A DNA stretch of 64,000 nt from NCBI RefSeq assembly GCF_904424705.1, contig NZ_CAJGBF010000011.1:1-64000 (forward strand), given 5' to 3'. Shown here piece by piece: positions 8,596 through 18,781 of this stretch. The notes beneath the pieces are model-generated. The model worked only from the letters and a program-made list of their open reading frames with translations, made no database searches and was not told where the DNA came from. The stretch's first letter is position 1. Every line of letters starts with the position of its first letter. Source of the stretch: Rossellomorea arthrocnemi (GTDB lineage Bacteria; Bacillota; Bacilli; Bacillales; Bacillaceae_B). Both the position numbers and the translations under genes were made by a program.

Positions 8596-9298
8596 AGAAC
8601 GGTTATACCAGGTATTAGAAGCGCATCAAAAGCATTTAAAATCACCAATGGAATGGGAAGATTACATCTCTAAATGTGAAGATGATCTTCCTTCTGTTAG
8701 TGAAATCATTACCGTATATTCAAATTGGAAAAATGTTTTATCTCATTTTAATTTTCCACGTAAAAATAGATACAGTAATAAAGAATTGTCACTGATTATT
8801 AACAGATATAGAGAACAACTAATCTCTGCTAGAAAGTGGGATTCATTTGCTAAGCAATATGCCCTCCCTACTTCGGATACTTTAATAAAAAACCTGGGGA
8901 AATGGTCTAATATTAAGAGCCAACTTGAATTGCCACGAGCGTCTCCTGTTAGAGAAACTAATGTCTATACAAAGAAGCAAATCATCGATGTTCTAACAGA
9001 ACATGGGAAAGAATATGAGAATCCTCGATCATGGGATAAATACGCTAATGAACATTCCCTTCCAATTTATCAAACGATTAGAAAGCACTTATCTTATGAA
9101 GAAATGAAACCCTTCATTAACTCAAAACGTAATTATTCAACCGAAGAACTTTCAGAAATTGCCATTAGATATAGAGAGTACTTCACTACCTCAAAAAAAT
9201 GGGATAGTTTTGCCAAAGAAAACAATTTACCAACATCACTAACATATTATCGTCGTTATGGATCCTGGAGAAAGGCAAAGGGAGAAATCCTTCATTAA
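8585..9298 (+). CDS. Protein of four DNA-binding-like repeats (homing-endonuclease-associated type)
   Basis: A 237-residue protein made of four diverged repeats of about 55-60 residues. Each repeat has the pattern hydrophobic helix, then W-D-x-(F/Y)-A-x-x-x-x-L-P-(T/S), then a W at its end, as in KKWDSFAKENNLPT and RKWDSFAKQYALPT. This matches my memory of the small three-helix repeats found attached to HNH homing endonucleases, which bind DNA, but no nuclease domain is present here. It overlaps the preceding gene by 11 bases, so the two are probably one operon. I infer a DNA-binding adaptor or regulator; the repeat structure is visible directly. Confidence 0.6.
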   Translation: MYTKERLYQVLEAHQKHLKSPMEWEDYISKCEDDLPSVSEIITVYSNWKNVLSHFNFPRKNRYSNKELSLIINRYREQLISARKWDSFAKQYALPTSDTLIKNLGKWSNIKSQLELPRASPVRETNVYTKKQIIDVLTEHGKEYENPRSWDKYANEHSLPIYQTIRKHLSYEEMKPFINSKRNYSTEELSEIAIRYREYFTTSKKWDSFAKENNLPTSLTYYRRYGSWRKAKGEILH

Positions 9299-9327
9299 TG
9301 ACCTGGACGTAGAACAAATGAATAAAT

Positions 9328-9374
9328 AAAGCACCTGCCTCATACTTGCTTATGAGAGAGGCATGTGCTTTTTT
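9328..9374. terminator. Shared terminator between convergent genes
   Basis: AAAGCACCTGCCTC pairs imperfectly with GAGGCATGTGCTTT, followed by T residues on the plus side and flanked by A residues that serve the minus side. Confidence 0.65.
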
Positions 9375-10023
9375 AATCATCCACTTCTTGAAGGTTATCA
9401 TTTATTTGTCTAATAATGTTCTGTATAAGTGTTGTTATTAAGTATTGCCCCTTTGGGCTATCAGCATCATGAAAGTGGGCATCTGCCTGGCTGAATTCAA
9501 GATTGACACTAGTTCTATACTTATCTTTATATACAATGTAGAGCGTCGCAGTGTTTTGCTCCCCAAACATCCCCGTCTTCTTCTCGATCTCCATGCTTTT
9601 AATCCCATTTCTATCAATACCAGCCATAAACTCTGAAATCACTTCATGATTATTTACATTTTGGGCGGCTATTAAGCTATCATTCATTACCTGAGGATCA
9701 AAAGCCTGAAGAAATTGACTTTGATTCTTTAATGAAAGACTAGCTGAAAACCTCTCTATTGTTCCTTCAATGGTCGGTTGCATTCCTTCAGACGATGGGT
9801 CTTTAAATTCTAGAACTCCAACATGTTCCTCTTGTGGAACAGACTCAGCAGCTTGGAGTAAAAGCTCTCTATCCTTTAATTCTTCCTTCATTTCTTTTTT
9901 GGCCTGAGTAACATTAATTGATACCGGTTCTTCATTTTTTTGTATATATTTTACAAAGAAAAGACCGCTAATAATAACTATAATGACGGTTATTAAAATA
10001 GCGATCTTGGCTTCTTGTCTCAA
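9373..10023 (-). CDS. Membrane-anchored T4SS accessory protein, VirB8-like position
   Basis: A 216-residue protein with one N-terminal transmembrane segment (about 9-25), a charged linker and a C-terminal domain of about 110 residues whose pattern could be an NTF2-like fold, the fold shared by VirB8/TcpC proteins. No single motif proves it. The TTG start is supported by GGAAGGAGA upstream. It is the last gene of the transfer operon, right after the peptidoglycan hydrolase, and ends in the shared terminator. A structural T4SS subunit outside the membrane is the best inference; an unrelated lipoprotein-like factor is the alternative. Confidence 0.5.
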   Translation of the reverse strand: MRQEAKIAILITVIIVIISGLFFVKYIQKNEEPVSINVTQAKKEMKEELKDRELLLQAAESVPQEEHVGVLEFKDPSSEGMQPTIEGTIERFSASLSLKNQSQFLQAFDPQVMNDSLIAAQNVNNHEVISEFMAGIDRNGIKSMEIEKKTGMFGEQNTATLYIVYKDKYRTSVNLEFSQADAHFHDADSPKGQYLITTLIQNIIRQINDNLQEVDD

Positions 10024-10056
10024 AAAATTATCTCCTTCCTTATTTAAATATTTTTG

Positions 10057-12054
10057 TTAAGAAGAAGGAATTTGAACCATTTCAAGCGGATTAAAACTAT
10101 TTGATTTAGCTGCATTCCATCCACTTCCTTTATGAAGCTCAAAGTGTAGATGCGCCCCAAATGATTGTCCGGTATTTCCCATATACCCTAAGAAGGTCCC
10201 TTTCTTTACCTTTTGGCCAGTCACTACATTTCTATTTTGTAAATGGGCATATAAAGAATCTATAGGTTGCCCTCCTATGTTATGGGTGATGATTATACAA
10301 TTACCATATGAGCCTGATAGATAAGCTTTTTTCACTGTTCCATCTGCAAATGCTACTACCGGCACATTTCCCCGGCCTCCTAGACCAATATCTAAACCAT
10401 AGTGAAACCTTTTCTTTCCATTAAGGGTATCCCAACCATAATTCGTTGAGATTCTACCTGTAGCTGGAGCCATAATCTCTCCTACAGGAATAGAAGGCAT
10501 ACCTTCTCCTGGTTGATAAGTTGCTGCAAGGTGGAACATCTCAGCATACTTTAGAACTTTATCGATATACCATTCTGCGTGATTATATGCATATATCGCT
10601 TTCCTCTTGTCGCTTCCATATCCGTTCTTTGCAAGATAAGAAGCTGCCGAGTACATACTATCAGCTACTGACCAAGGATCGGCTTTTCCGTCATCATTTC
10701 CATCTAAACCATATCCACCATATTTTTTTATTTTGCTGGGATCTGTAAGTACACTTGTAGGTATACTAGCATTACCTAACCTTGTTCCACCAAAGTCTGC
10801 ACTAGCGGACCATCCCAGCCATGTAAGTGGCATAAATTGGACTGGACCGATTGCACCTACTACGCTTACATTAGAAGGGTTTTGAGAGTCAGAAAAAGAT
10901 GTTTCTACAAAGTGAATGGCAGCTAATGTATACCAGTCAACCCCAAAAGCTTTTTCTCCCTTTCGATAGAACTCCATAAATTGAGCCGGAACATTTCCAC
11001 CTGGAATAACAGTTCCTTGAAACCCCCCACCACTAAAACCAAATCCGCTTCCACTTAGCCACTCAGTATAACCAATTGAGCCACCACTAAATTCATATAG
11101 GGCTTCAACCATCTTTTTATCACGTTCACTAAACCCATATTGATTTAATATGGAATCAAAAGTAGAATAATCTTCAGTTTGCTGTACTGTAGTTTGTTCA
11201 AATGTCATTTTTCTTGAATAATCATACGTCTCGATTTTGACTTCATGAGGTACCGGGACCCAAGCCCAATAAGGATCAAAATATCCTCTTTCTTCATCCC
11301 AATTCTTATAAAATTTTACTTTCTCCATTTTATAACGCGTTTCATTATGAGTTGAAAGAGTACCTTCCCAATCGGATAATTTCCCATCATATTCATAGGT
11401 TGCATTACCATTCCAGGCATCAACGTATGTAATTTTCTTTACATAATGATCTTTCTTTTTAACTTTAGTTTTCGAACATTTCCCTTCTTCACAGGTTTCG
11501 GTATATATTTCAGTGTATTCATTGAAGTCCTCATATTCAAAAGTAGGTTTTAAAGCTTGAGCCATTTTTCGAATCAGTTCTTTTTCCTTACCTTCGTACT
11601 CTTTCATCATGAAATCTGATTGGACTACAGCTGCTAGAAGCTCTGGAGGTATCCTATATTGTGCTTGCTCGGGACGTGAGGTATCAATCGTTTTATCTAA
11701 TTCCTTAATCATGTATTCATAGAGTTCTTGATCCTCCCCCTTTAAATCAGTACCACTTCCAAAGAAACTGCTGTAAACAAACATGATGATAACAATTAGT
11801 AAGATGATACCCGCCACAGTTAATATAGTAGGGACCCCTATGGTACCCACTAGGCTTACTAATAATTTCGCTAATGCTTTAAGGCCTGCACTAAGTGCCT
11901 TCTTTGCTAAAGCGGCTGCCTTTTTAGCTACTTTTTTGGCCGCTTTCTTTCCAGCTTGTTTAACCTTCTTTTTGGCAAAGTTCTTACCTAATTTCACCGC
12001 ACTATTTTCTTGTTGTTCCTGCTGTTGAGGATCTTGGTTTTGAGGAATGCCCAT
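10057..12054 (-). CDS. T4SS peptidoglycan hydrolase: lytic transglycosylase plus M23 endopeptidase
   Basis: A 665-residue VirB1-type enzyme that would open the cell wall for the transfer channel. The first 65 residues are Lys/Ala-rich and cytoplasmic, followed by a transmembrane segment (about 70-95). A lytic-transglycosylase domain around 375-510 shows the catalytic Glu in IHFVETSFSD and the GPVQFMPLTW segment. The C-terminal M23 domain (about 545-655) has the zinc ligands HYGLD and AHLHFE. Two hydrolase activities in one protein is usual for Gram-positive conjugation systems. Its ATG overlaps the stop of the VirB6-like gene (TAATG), so the two are translationally coupled. Confidence 0.9.
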   Translation of the reverse strand: MGIPQNQDPQQQEQQENSAVKLGKNFAKKKVKQAGKKAAKKVAKKAAALAKKALSAGLKALAKLLVSLVGTIGVPTILTVAGIILLIVIIMFVYSSFFGSGTDLKGEDQELYEYMIKELDKTIDTSRPEQAQYRIPPELLAAVVQSDFMMKEYEGKEKELIRKMAQALKPTFEYEDFNEYTEIYTETCEEGKCSKTKVKKKDHYVKKITYVDAWNGNATYEYDGKLSDWEGTLSTHNETRYKMEKVKFYKNWDEERGYFDPYWAWVPVPHEVKIETYDYSRKMTFEQTTVQQTEDYSTFDSILNQYGFSERDKKMVEALYEFSGGSIGYTEWLSGSGFGFSGGGFQGTVIPGGNVPAQFMEFYRKGEKAFGVDWYTLAAIHFVETSFSDSQNPSNVSVVGAIGPVQFMPLTWLGWSASADFGGTRLGNASIPTSVLTDPSKIKKYGGYGLDGNDDGKADPWSVADSMYSAASYLAKNGYGSDKRKAIYAYNHAEWYIDKVLKYAEMFHLAATYQPGEGMPSIPVGEIMAPATGRISTNYGWDTLNGKKRFHYGLDIGLGGRGNVPVVAFADGTVKKAYLSGSYGNCIIITHNIGGQPIDSLYAHLQNRNVVTGQKVKKGTFLGYMGNTGQSFGAHLHFELHKGSGWNAAKSNSFNPLEMVQIPSS

Positions 12055-15000
12055 TAGATGGACACCCCTTTAAACCTACCTCTATCACTATCACGCCTTG
12101 CCATAAACCTCTTGTTTGGCTGTGGAGGAATTAATTCATTTGGATCAATGCTAGATGTATAAGGTTCATCCTCAATAAAGTAATCTTCTTTTACTAATTT
12201 GCGGTTACGAAGACTTAAATTTTGTTTAACCTCATTAGAACCTAAACGAGCATCCCCTTGCATGATTTTACTTACTCGATAAGTCTCGCCATCCGGTGCT
12301 TTAGCTTGTACATAGCTACTCCCACTATTTACAACTAGCTGAATTTTCTCAACCATACTATTTTTTCTAAGATCGTCTAAGTTGAATTGTCCTGCGTCCA
12401 CTTGTTGATTATATGGTTGCATTTGTTTAACAGCTTGAACACCTTTTGGCGCTCTATTTCCAAGTATTTGGTTGGGATTTACATTGATTGTACGATTAAA
12501 AGGAATTTTAGCACCCGCTGAATCAAGCTTATACGCACTTGTTTGGGAACCATTAATTTTGTTTTGAACGAAAGCACCATCTTGTACATTTAAATCTTGG
12601 TAAACTACTTCACCCTGTTTAAGTCCACTATCCCCTCGCCCCATTCTGGAAACAGTCTGTAACTGACCAGTACGAGTTCGAACTTGAATGTATGATTCGT
12701 TATTTGAAGTGACCATTCTAACGGCACCATTTGCAATCTGCTCAGTTCCATTATCTCCAATTACTTTTTGAGCAAGATGCATAACTTCTTGAGGTTCATT
12801 AATTTTTGAATTAACCGCATTGTTATATGGGTTAATCTTAGTTGCTAGTTTGGAGCCCACTTGATAACCCTTATCTCCGGCAATAACTCCCCCGACATAG
12901 CCTACTTTATTACTAAAGGACTGTTGTTTAGCAACTACATCTCCATTATCAAACGTCAAGCCTGAACGAATCTGGCCTACTTGATTTTTGAATTGAGATC
13001 CAGTTTCTTTCCCTACCGCAATAGCTGCACCTGTAGCACGTGTCGCGACTTGAGCTATTGCAGTAGATGCTCCTATTTCAGTTGCACCTGACCATCCCAA
13101 TGCTCCAGCAGCACCTATTTGACCTATTGAATTGCCAATATTTTTACCAATGTTAGTAGCGAAGCTTGTTGCTGAACTAACACCGGTAGCGCCTCCTACA
13201 GCACCAGCTGACTGAATTGCAAACTTCGTTATTCCACCTAGCTTTGCTTTGCTCATAGTACCGACAACCGCACTTTTAAGGGGTACATTTGCAGATAAAT
13301 TATTCATTGCTTGACTAAAGTTTTGATTTCTTACCTCTGGCTCCTTATCTTTCCATTGTGATATAGCATCATTTCTAGAAATACCTTGCGATTCTTGTGC
13401 TGATATAAACTGTTCTTTCTGTTTTGCTGTCTTATTATTGGCCACATATTGTGCCACACCCATCGTATTAACTTTGTTGTTTGGCATAGCAAAACTTGAT
13501 GCTTTTTCTGAAGCCTCATTAATTGATTCCACATAAGCTTTTCTTTTTGTATCTGAATTTTTATATTCCACTTCAATTTCTTCTTTAGAAGCATTAGGAT
13601 TTTTTTCTTTAATCTCTGCTCTTTCAATACCAGCAACCTTATTTGCAAAGTTGGCCGCGAAGTCTTGCTTACTTATTGCAGAATTTCCTTTTGTGCCCGT
13701 CATGCTTTGTACAGTAGACTGAGCAGCTTGTTGGAATTGAGCTTTCTTTTGAGCCACTTTATTATTCCATGCTTCAGCACGTTGTTCATTGTAAGCAGTT
13801 TTCTGACTATCTGTCATGTCATTTAAGGATTGAGAAGGAAGATTATTACTATCGTATCCATTTAAGAAATCTTTTTTGTTTTCATCAGCCCAGGATTTAG
13901 TCATGTTGTCTGCGTTTGTAGAAGCTGCCTTAAGAAAATCTGCTTTCTTTTGAGCAACTTTATTTTCCCATGCCTTTCCTTTTTGGACATTGTACTGTTT
14001 TTGTTCTCCTTCGGTCATTGCCTCAAATGGTTTTTCAGATCGCTGTTCATTAGAATATTGATTCATAAAATCTTCTTTATTTTGAGAAGCCCACTCTTTA
14101 GTCATGTTGTCTGCTTTTGACTGAGCAGCCGCAATAAATTCTGATTGTTTTTGACCTACTTTATCATCCCACGCTTTGGATCTTTGTTTTTGATATTCTT
14201 TTTGCTCATCTTCCGGAAGGGATTCTAATTGTTTGGTAGGTGGATTGTCTTTTGAGTACTGTTTCATAAAATCTTCTTTATTCTGTGCTGCCCAGGTACT
14301 TGTCATTGCTTCAGCAGATTTATTAGCAATATCCGTAGATGAACCTTTTTCCTTTAGATTCTCCCAATCTTGTCTAGCTTTCGAGGTTTCTTGATCTTTT
14401 ACTGCAGATAACTTATCTTGCCATTTTGCTTCAAGCTCACTTTGATGCGCATCTGGGAATCGTTTCTTCATGTCCTTCATAAAGCCTTCCCGATTTTTAC
14501 TAGCCCACTCGGTCGTACTATCGTCAGCCATTTTTGAAACAATGTCTTCTTCTTGATCGAAGTCTAAGTCTTTTCCTGCATTATTCCAACCTTCTTTTCC
14601 TTTTCTCATTCGGTCTTTAATACCTTCTCCAGCCAAAGCACCGACTCTACCTATAGTACCCCCAGCAGCACTACCTAGTAGTGCTCCACCAGAAGCCCCC
14701 GCAATAGCTCCAACTGGCCCCATTACAGAACCTGCTACACTTCCAGCTGAACCAAGAACGGCTTTACCCATTTTACTTGAAATTTCGCCAGCCTTGAGCA
14801 TTTTCTCTGCAACTGATGTAGATCCTGTATCGGTTCCCGTGTTACCTGCAATTGTAGGGTTGCCATCTACTTCTGTAGAACCCTGGCCTTTTGCTTTATC
14901 TTTTACGCCATTATACATACCTTTTAAAGCTCCTGATACGGATTGATCACCAAGAGCACCCTTTACTGACCCGGCAATACCAGCTAGGGCGGACATACCC

Positions 15001-15839
15001 ATCATCGCTCCTGCTTTGGACATGTTATTGTGCATTCCCCCACCTAGTCCAAGAAGGCCCCTTAAAGATTCACCAACAGGAATAAAGATTAAATATAGAA
15101 TAATAGTTTCAATTCCCGTTGCTGTCGATGTTGCAAATATAGTCATTATCCAATAACAAGCTGCATGAATTGATTGAATAAACACCGTTCCAACAAATTC
15201 TTTCATCCATCCAGCTGTAATTCCTTTGAGTTTTGGGAAGAGAAAGAATACGACCATTAATGGAGCGAATATCATTAAGATTATTAAAGTGAATTTCCTC
15301 ATCATGTAATAAAAATTCGCCCAGAAACTTAATCCCAGTAACATTAGCCCCATTAAAATATCTCCAAGAACACTATCATTAGAGGGATCCATCTTATCTT
15401 GTAATTTAACAGCTTCAAAGTCATTCTCAAATATTCCAACTAACCCCATATTGAGATCGAATACGAGTCCCATTATTGCAGGAAGATTGAATAAACAAAT
15501 TCCTACAATTGCTAGGTCTTTAATGAACTCTATTAATGCTCCCCTTGCACTTGGATTAACGGCAGCGGTCTGTATTCTCATCCCGTGCAAAACAACAGCA
15601 AGAACGAAAAGAGAACCAGCAACAGTTAATATAGTTAAATAGCCTGGCCACCAAATGGTAGTTAATTCGTCCGTGGAGAATGTCCCGTATACTAAGTCGG
15701 AAGTTAGTGATTTATCCTTTCCAAATACCCAAGCCTTTAATGATTTTAATTGCATAAAGGGACTGACTAACCATTCCCACATGGTCGCGAAAAGTGAACC
15801 GAGAATGTCACCAAGCTTATCACCAATTGAGCCTAACAT
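12054..15839 (-). CDS. VirB6/TrbL-like T4SS membrane protein with repeat-rich tail
   Basis: A 1261-residue protein. The first 300 residues are polytopic, with about six hydrophobic segments (near 65-85, 100-120, 155-195, 205-230 and 240-260), the layout of VirB6/TrbL channel subunits. A Gly/Ala-rich stretch follows (about 270-430). Then comes a tandem array (about 436-716) of four charged units about 67 residues apart, each with W-A-x-x-N-(K/R)-x-(D/G)-F-(M/L), as in TWAAQNKEDFM and EWASQNKEDFM. The last 500 residues are soluble. GGTGGTGGG lies before the ATG. It is far longer than a normal VirB6, and the repeat tail may act outside or across the wall. Confidence 0.8.
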   Translation of the reverse strand: MLGSIGDKLGDILGSLFATMWEWLVSPFMQLKSLKAWVFGKDKSLTSDLVYGTFSTDELTTIWWPGYLTILTVAGSLFVLAVVLHGMRIQTAAVNPSARGALIEFIKDLAIVGICLFNLPAIMGLVFDLNMGLVGIFENDFEAVKLQDKMDPSNDSVLGDILMGLMLLGLSFWANFYYMMRKFTLIILMIFAPLMVVFFLFPKLKGITAGWMKEFVGTVFIQSIHAACYWIMTIFATSTATGIETIILYLIFIPVGESLRGLLGLGGGMHNNMSKAGAMMGMSALAGIAGSVKGALGDQSVSGALKGMYNGVKDKAKGQGSTEVDGNPTIAGNTGTDTGSTSVAEKMLKAGEISSKMGKAVLGSAGSVAGSVMGPVGAIAGASGGALLGSAAGGTIGRVGALAGEGIKDRMRKGKEGWNNAGKDLDFDQEEDIVSKMADDSTTEWASKNREGFMKDMKKRFPDAHQSELEAKWQDKLSAVKDQETSKARQDWENLKEKGSSTDIANKSAEAMTSTWAAQNKEDFMKQYSKDNPPTKQLESLPEDEQKEYQKQRSKAWDDKVGQKQSEFIAAAQSKADNMTKEWASQNKEDFMNQYSNEQRSEKPFEAMTEGEQKQYNVQKGKAWENKVAQKKADFLKAASTNADNMTKSWADENKKDFLNGYDSNNLPSQSLNDMTDSQKTAYNEQRAEAWNNKVAQKKAQFQQAAQSTVQSMTGTKGNSAISKQDFAANFANKVAGIERAEIKEKNPNASKEEIEVEYKNSDTKRKAYVESINEASEKASSFAMPNNKVNTMGVAQYVANNKTAKQKEQFISAQESQGISRNDAISQWKDKEPEVRNQNFSQAMNNLSANVPLKSAVVGTMSKAKLGGITKFAIQSAGAVGGATGVSSATSFATNIGKNIGNSIGQIGAAGALGWSGATEIGASTAIAQVATRATGAAIAVGKETGSQFKNQVGQIRSGLTFDNGDVVAKQQSFSNKVGYVGGVIAGDKGYQVGSKLATKINPYNNAVNSKINEPQEVMHLAQKVIGDNGTEQIANGAVRMVTSNNESYIQVRTRTGQLQTVSRMGRGDSGLKQGEVVYQDLNVQDGAFVQNKINGSQTSAYKLDSAGAKIPFNRTINVNPNQILGNRAPKGVQAVKQMQPYNQQVDAGQFNLDDLRKNSMVEKIQLVVNSGSSYVQAKAPDGETYRVSKIMQGDARLGSNEVKQNLSLRNRKLVKEDYFIEDEPYTSSIDPNELIPPQPNKRFMARRDSDRGRFKGVSI

Positions 15840-15853
15840 TGTTTACCCACCAC

Positions 15854-17938
15854 CTATCTTTGTAGTTGTAACTTCCGTTTTCTTTTTAATTCTTCTAATA
15901 CAGCAGAATTGGATTCTACAAAGACAAGTTCTTCATCCGATGGATCTGTTCTCAGCCAAACTGACGACTTTCCATGTCTTAAAATACCTTCACCTTTGTC
16001 CGGTTTTCCAAATAAAATCCCTAATTCTCCCGCAGATAAATCAAAGTTTTCCTTAATCTTCTTAAGATCGATTTTGTTTTGTTTTAAAAAGATAAACGTG
16101 TAGGTGTTCTGTAGAATCCCCCGGGCTTTTCTACTTTCAAGGATTCTCACAAAATCTTGACTGGCAATTCTTAAGCCGGCGTTTCTTTTTCGGGAGCGTC
16201 GAGCCATTCGCTCTAAGAAATCAACGGTCGCTTCATAGTCAACTAGCTGCCATGCTTCATCTGCATATACAATTTTCTTTTTATTAGCGTTTTCTACATT
16301 TTTAATAAAATGCTCCCATAAGAAAGTAAGAATTACATGATATGCAATTTCTCTAAGGCCACCAGTCTCCATCTTTGAGATATTGAAATTTATTAGTCTT
16401 GCTTTGTGTAGCTCAGTAGTGACTCCTTTTCCAAGATAAGTTTGGCCATCAAATATTGGCTTACTTCCATCTCTCAAATAAGGTTTTATAACTGCAATAA
16501 GTCTTTCTGCTTTTTTCTCATTCTCAAATTTTTCAATTATATAATTATATATATCTGTAATAGTTGGCTCTGGCTTTCTTGCTCTGCTTTGAATAATCTG
16601 CCCATCAACTTCCTTGGCTTGATTTTCAAATAATGAGTTGGGATGAGAGGTGAACTTCATTTTTTCAAATACTCCGTTAATCGCCTCTTCTAAATAATTT
16701 CTTTCAAAAACATCTAACCCTTGACCCTCCAAATTTTTCCCACGAGCGATAATATCAAAGAATTCTATAACCTCTCCGACTTTTTCCCTTATGGCAACAA
16801 AGCGAATAAACCGTTTTCCATCCTCTTTCTCAATTATTTCCTTATCATCCGCCTCGTCCACTAGCTCCAGTTCTTCATCATCATCTTCAAGTGGTATATC
16901 TGTATAATTAAGAGCCACAGGGTTAATTCTTATATTTGACTCCTCAGATATGTCTAGATTCAGCCCGCCAAGTCGTTTTGTAAGCTTGGAAAACTCATTT
17001 TCAACATCAATGATTGCTTGATGGACACCCATCCCGATCATTTCACGAGCAATCATAAGTTTTAACAATAAGCTTTTTCCGCTTCCGCTGGTCCCGAACA
17101 CTGCTGCATTGTAATTATCAGGACGGAATTCTTCGCTACCGAAAGCATTAAAGAATTCTTTCTGTCCGGTGATTTTATTGTTCCCGATCGGAATACCGCC
17201 ATTAAATTTACCGCTTCCACTAATAAATGGGCTGAATGTACTTAATGCTCTTCTATCCATATTGCGTAATGAATCATTTATTTCATTTATCCCCAATGGT
17301 AGGGCGGACCGAAAGCCTTTTTTCACGCGGCTCCAGGTGGATGCAAGCTTAAAAAACAATCCAGACATTTCATCTTCAACAAACTCACTAAACTTATCCA
17401 ATTCCTTTTCACTTTGTCCATAAAGCATTCCTATTACACCAACTAAATAGCTGTCGTTTTCAGAGAATTGAGTTTCTGCCATAAGAGTCTCTGTATCATG
17501 GATTTTGGTTTGTAGATCATGTTCCTGATCGATATTTCCACGTTTGCGCTGAAAGGTAAGGTTGGATTTTAACATGGTGATTTGTCTTTGTAACATAGTT
17601 AGAGCTTCATTTTTCTTAACTTTATGCACATCAACTAACACATCAATTTCACCAGATGAAGTTAGTGAATATAACCAATTAGTTTGCATTTTTCGGGGGT
17701 ATCCATCCCGGGGTAAATAAAAAGGCCTTGCAAAAGTCTTTGTTCCTAATGATTGTTTAATGATTCCATAATCATAAAATTCTTTTTGAATAGTTAAGCC
17801 TTCAGGTGAGACTATGGTCCAAAAATCCGGCCTTACCTCTTCTTGGGTCAATATTTCTTTATTGGCATCAATATCTACACTTTTTTTACTTTTCTTATCC
17901 GACTTCTTTAAGTTTGTCATTTTCTCTTTTTTCTTCAT
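15854..17938 (-). CDS. VirB4-type T4SS ATPase
   Basis: A 694-residue ATPase that would power substrate and pilin movement. The Walker A GTSGSGKS is near residue 280 and the Walker B KKIVYADEAWQLVD near 550, followed by SRKRNAGLRIASQD, a typical VirB4 motif III region. The N-terminal part before the ATPase core is shorter than in full VirB4 proteins, and the gene just upstream seems to supply the missing region. I choose ATG 17938, about ten bases after AAGGAG; it overlaps the upstream gene by 44 bases, so translation is probably coupled. Confidence 0.9.
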   Translation of the reverse strand: MKKKEKMTNLKKSDKKSKKSVDIDANKEILTQEEVRPDFWTIVSPEGLTIQKEFYDYGIIKQSLGTKTFARPFYLPRDGYPRKMQTNWLYSLTSSGEIDVLVDVHKVKKNEALTMLQRQITMLKSNLTFQRKRGNIDQEHDLQTKIHDTETLMAETQFSENDSYLVGVIGMLYGQSEKELDKFSEFVEDEMSGLFFKLASTWSRVKKGFRSALPLGINEINDSLRNMDRRALSTFSPFISGSGKFNGGIPIGNNKITGQKEFFNAFGSEEFRPDNYNAAVFGTSGSGKSLLLKLMIAREMIGMGVHQAIIDVENEFSKLTKRLGGLNLDISEESNIRINPVALNYTDIPLEDDDEELELVDEADDKEIIEKEDGKRFIRFVAIREKVGEVIEFFDIIARGKNLEGQGLDVFERNYLEEAINGVFEKMKFTSHPNSLFENQAKEVDGQIIQSRARKPEPTITDIYNYIIEKFENEKKAERLIAVIKPYLRDGSKPIFDGQTYLGKGVTTELHKARLINFNISKMETGGLREIAYHVILTFLWEHFIKNVENANKKKIVYADEAWQLVDYEATVDFLERMARRSRKRNAGLRIASQDFVRILESRKARGILQNTYTFIFLKQNKIDLKKIKENFDLSAGELGILFGKPDKGEGILRHGKSSVWLRTDPSDEELVFVESNSAVLEELKRKRKLQLQR

Positions 17939-18779
17939 TCTCAATCATCTCCTTTACTGCTTCAATTCGACTTTGACTTTGCTCAGATGTGCAATATAGA
18001 GCTAAACTTTCTTGAATACCTAAATCCTTAAATTTATTTTTAACAGCTTTCCTACGGTTGAAAGCACAGTAGAATGTCTCCGCAATTCCTTCATTAGTCA
18101 GAAGTTCAACAGACATATCCGCTTTTCTCAAAGAATTTTTTGCCGTGTTGAATCTTCTATATAATTCTGAGAAAGCTTTATCTAAGATTTTTTCTTCTAA
18201 CTCTTCATCGTCGTCTGCTTTAATATCTTTTTCATTTACTATGTAAGTAAAAGTCAGAAAACGCTTAGTTTCATACCTTGGTGAGGATGCCTGCCATTTT
18301 GCTAGTTCTTCAAGTAATGCATTTCCATACTCATAAGCATTTTCATTCAAATCATCTTCATCTCTCATGGTTTTTCTCATATGATCAATGGGCTCACTTA
18401 AGTCAATGTAACGATTCTGAAGATAAAACTGAACTGGATAATTTATTTGAGAAAGCCAGGTTTCAAAAGCAACATCAATTTGTTCCTGTTCTTCATTGCT
18501 TAATAGAAAGTAATTGCAGGGATCCACCTCGCACAGCATAACGAACTTATTATTTTGGAATCGGATCATATGATGAGTAATTTCTTTCACATCCGAAAAT
18601 AGCTCTCTAAAAAGATCTGGTTCCTCTTCTTCATTGAAGTCCACGCTCTTTTTCCCTTTTACATTTGCAGTTGATGATTTATGTTTCTTTTCCCCCCAGG
18701 GTAGAATTGGCTCCTTTGTCATGATCCTATAAAAGGTCCATAACCCTGCTCCAATTACAAGCATGATTATTATGTCCAT
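17895..18779 (-). CDS. VirB4 N-terminal-domain-like T4SS protein
   Basis: A 294-residue protein with one N-terminal transmembrane segment (about 3-20), an acidic linker and a domain around 50-280 whose sequence (IRFQNNKFVMLCEVDPCNYF, KRFLTFTYIV) resembles the N-terminal domain normally fused to VirB4 ATPases. It immediately precedes and overlaps the VirB4 gene. The simplest reading is that this plasmid carries VirB4 as two subunits, the first with a membrane anchor. GGAGG ten bases before the ATG supports the start. An alternative is a separate T4SS assembly protein of unknown family. Confidence 0.6.
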   Translation of the reverse strand: MDIIIMLVIGAGLWTFYRIMTKEPILPWGEKKHKSSTANVKGKKSVDFNEEEEPDLFRELFSDVKEITHHMIRFQNNKFVMLCEVDPCNYFLLSNEEQEQIDVAFETWLSQINYPVQFYLQNRYIDLSEPIDHMRKTMRDEDDLNENAYEYGNALLEELAKWQASSPRYETKRFLTFTYIVNEKDIKADDDEELEEKILDKAFSELYRRFNTAKNSLRKADMSVELLTNEGIAETFYCAFNRRKAVKNKFKDLGIQESLALYCTSEQSQSRIEAVKEMIENEEKRENDKLKEVG

Positions 18780-18781
18780 TG

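Noticed and set aside
13331-13648. 105-residue basic frame inside the VirB6-like gene
   Set aside because: It is a same-strand shadow of the repeat-rich, charged tail, with no ribosome site.
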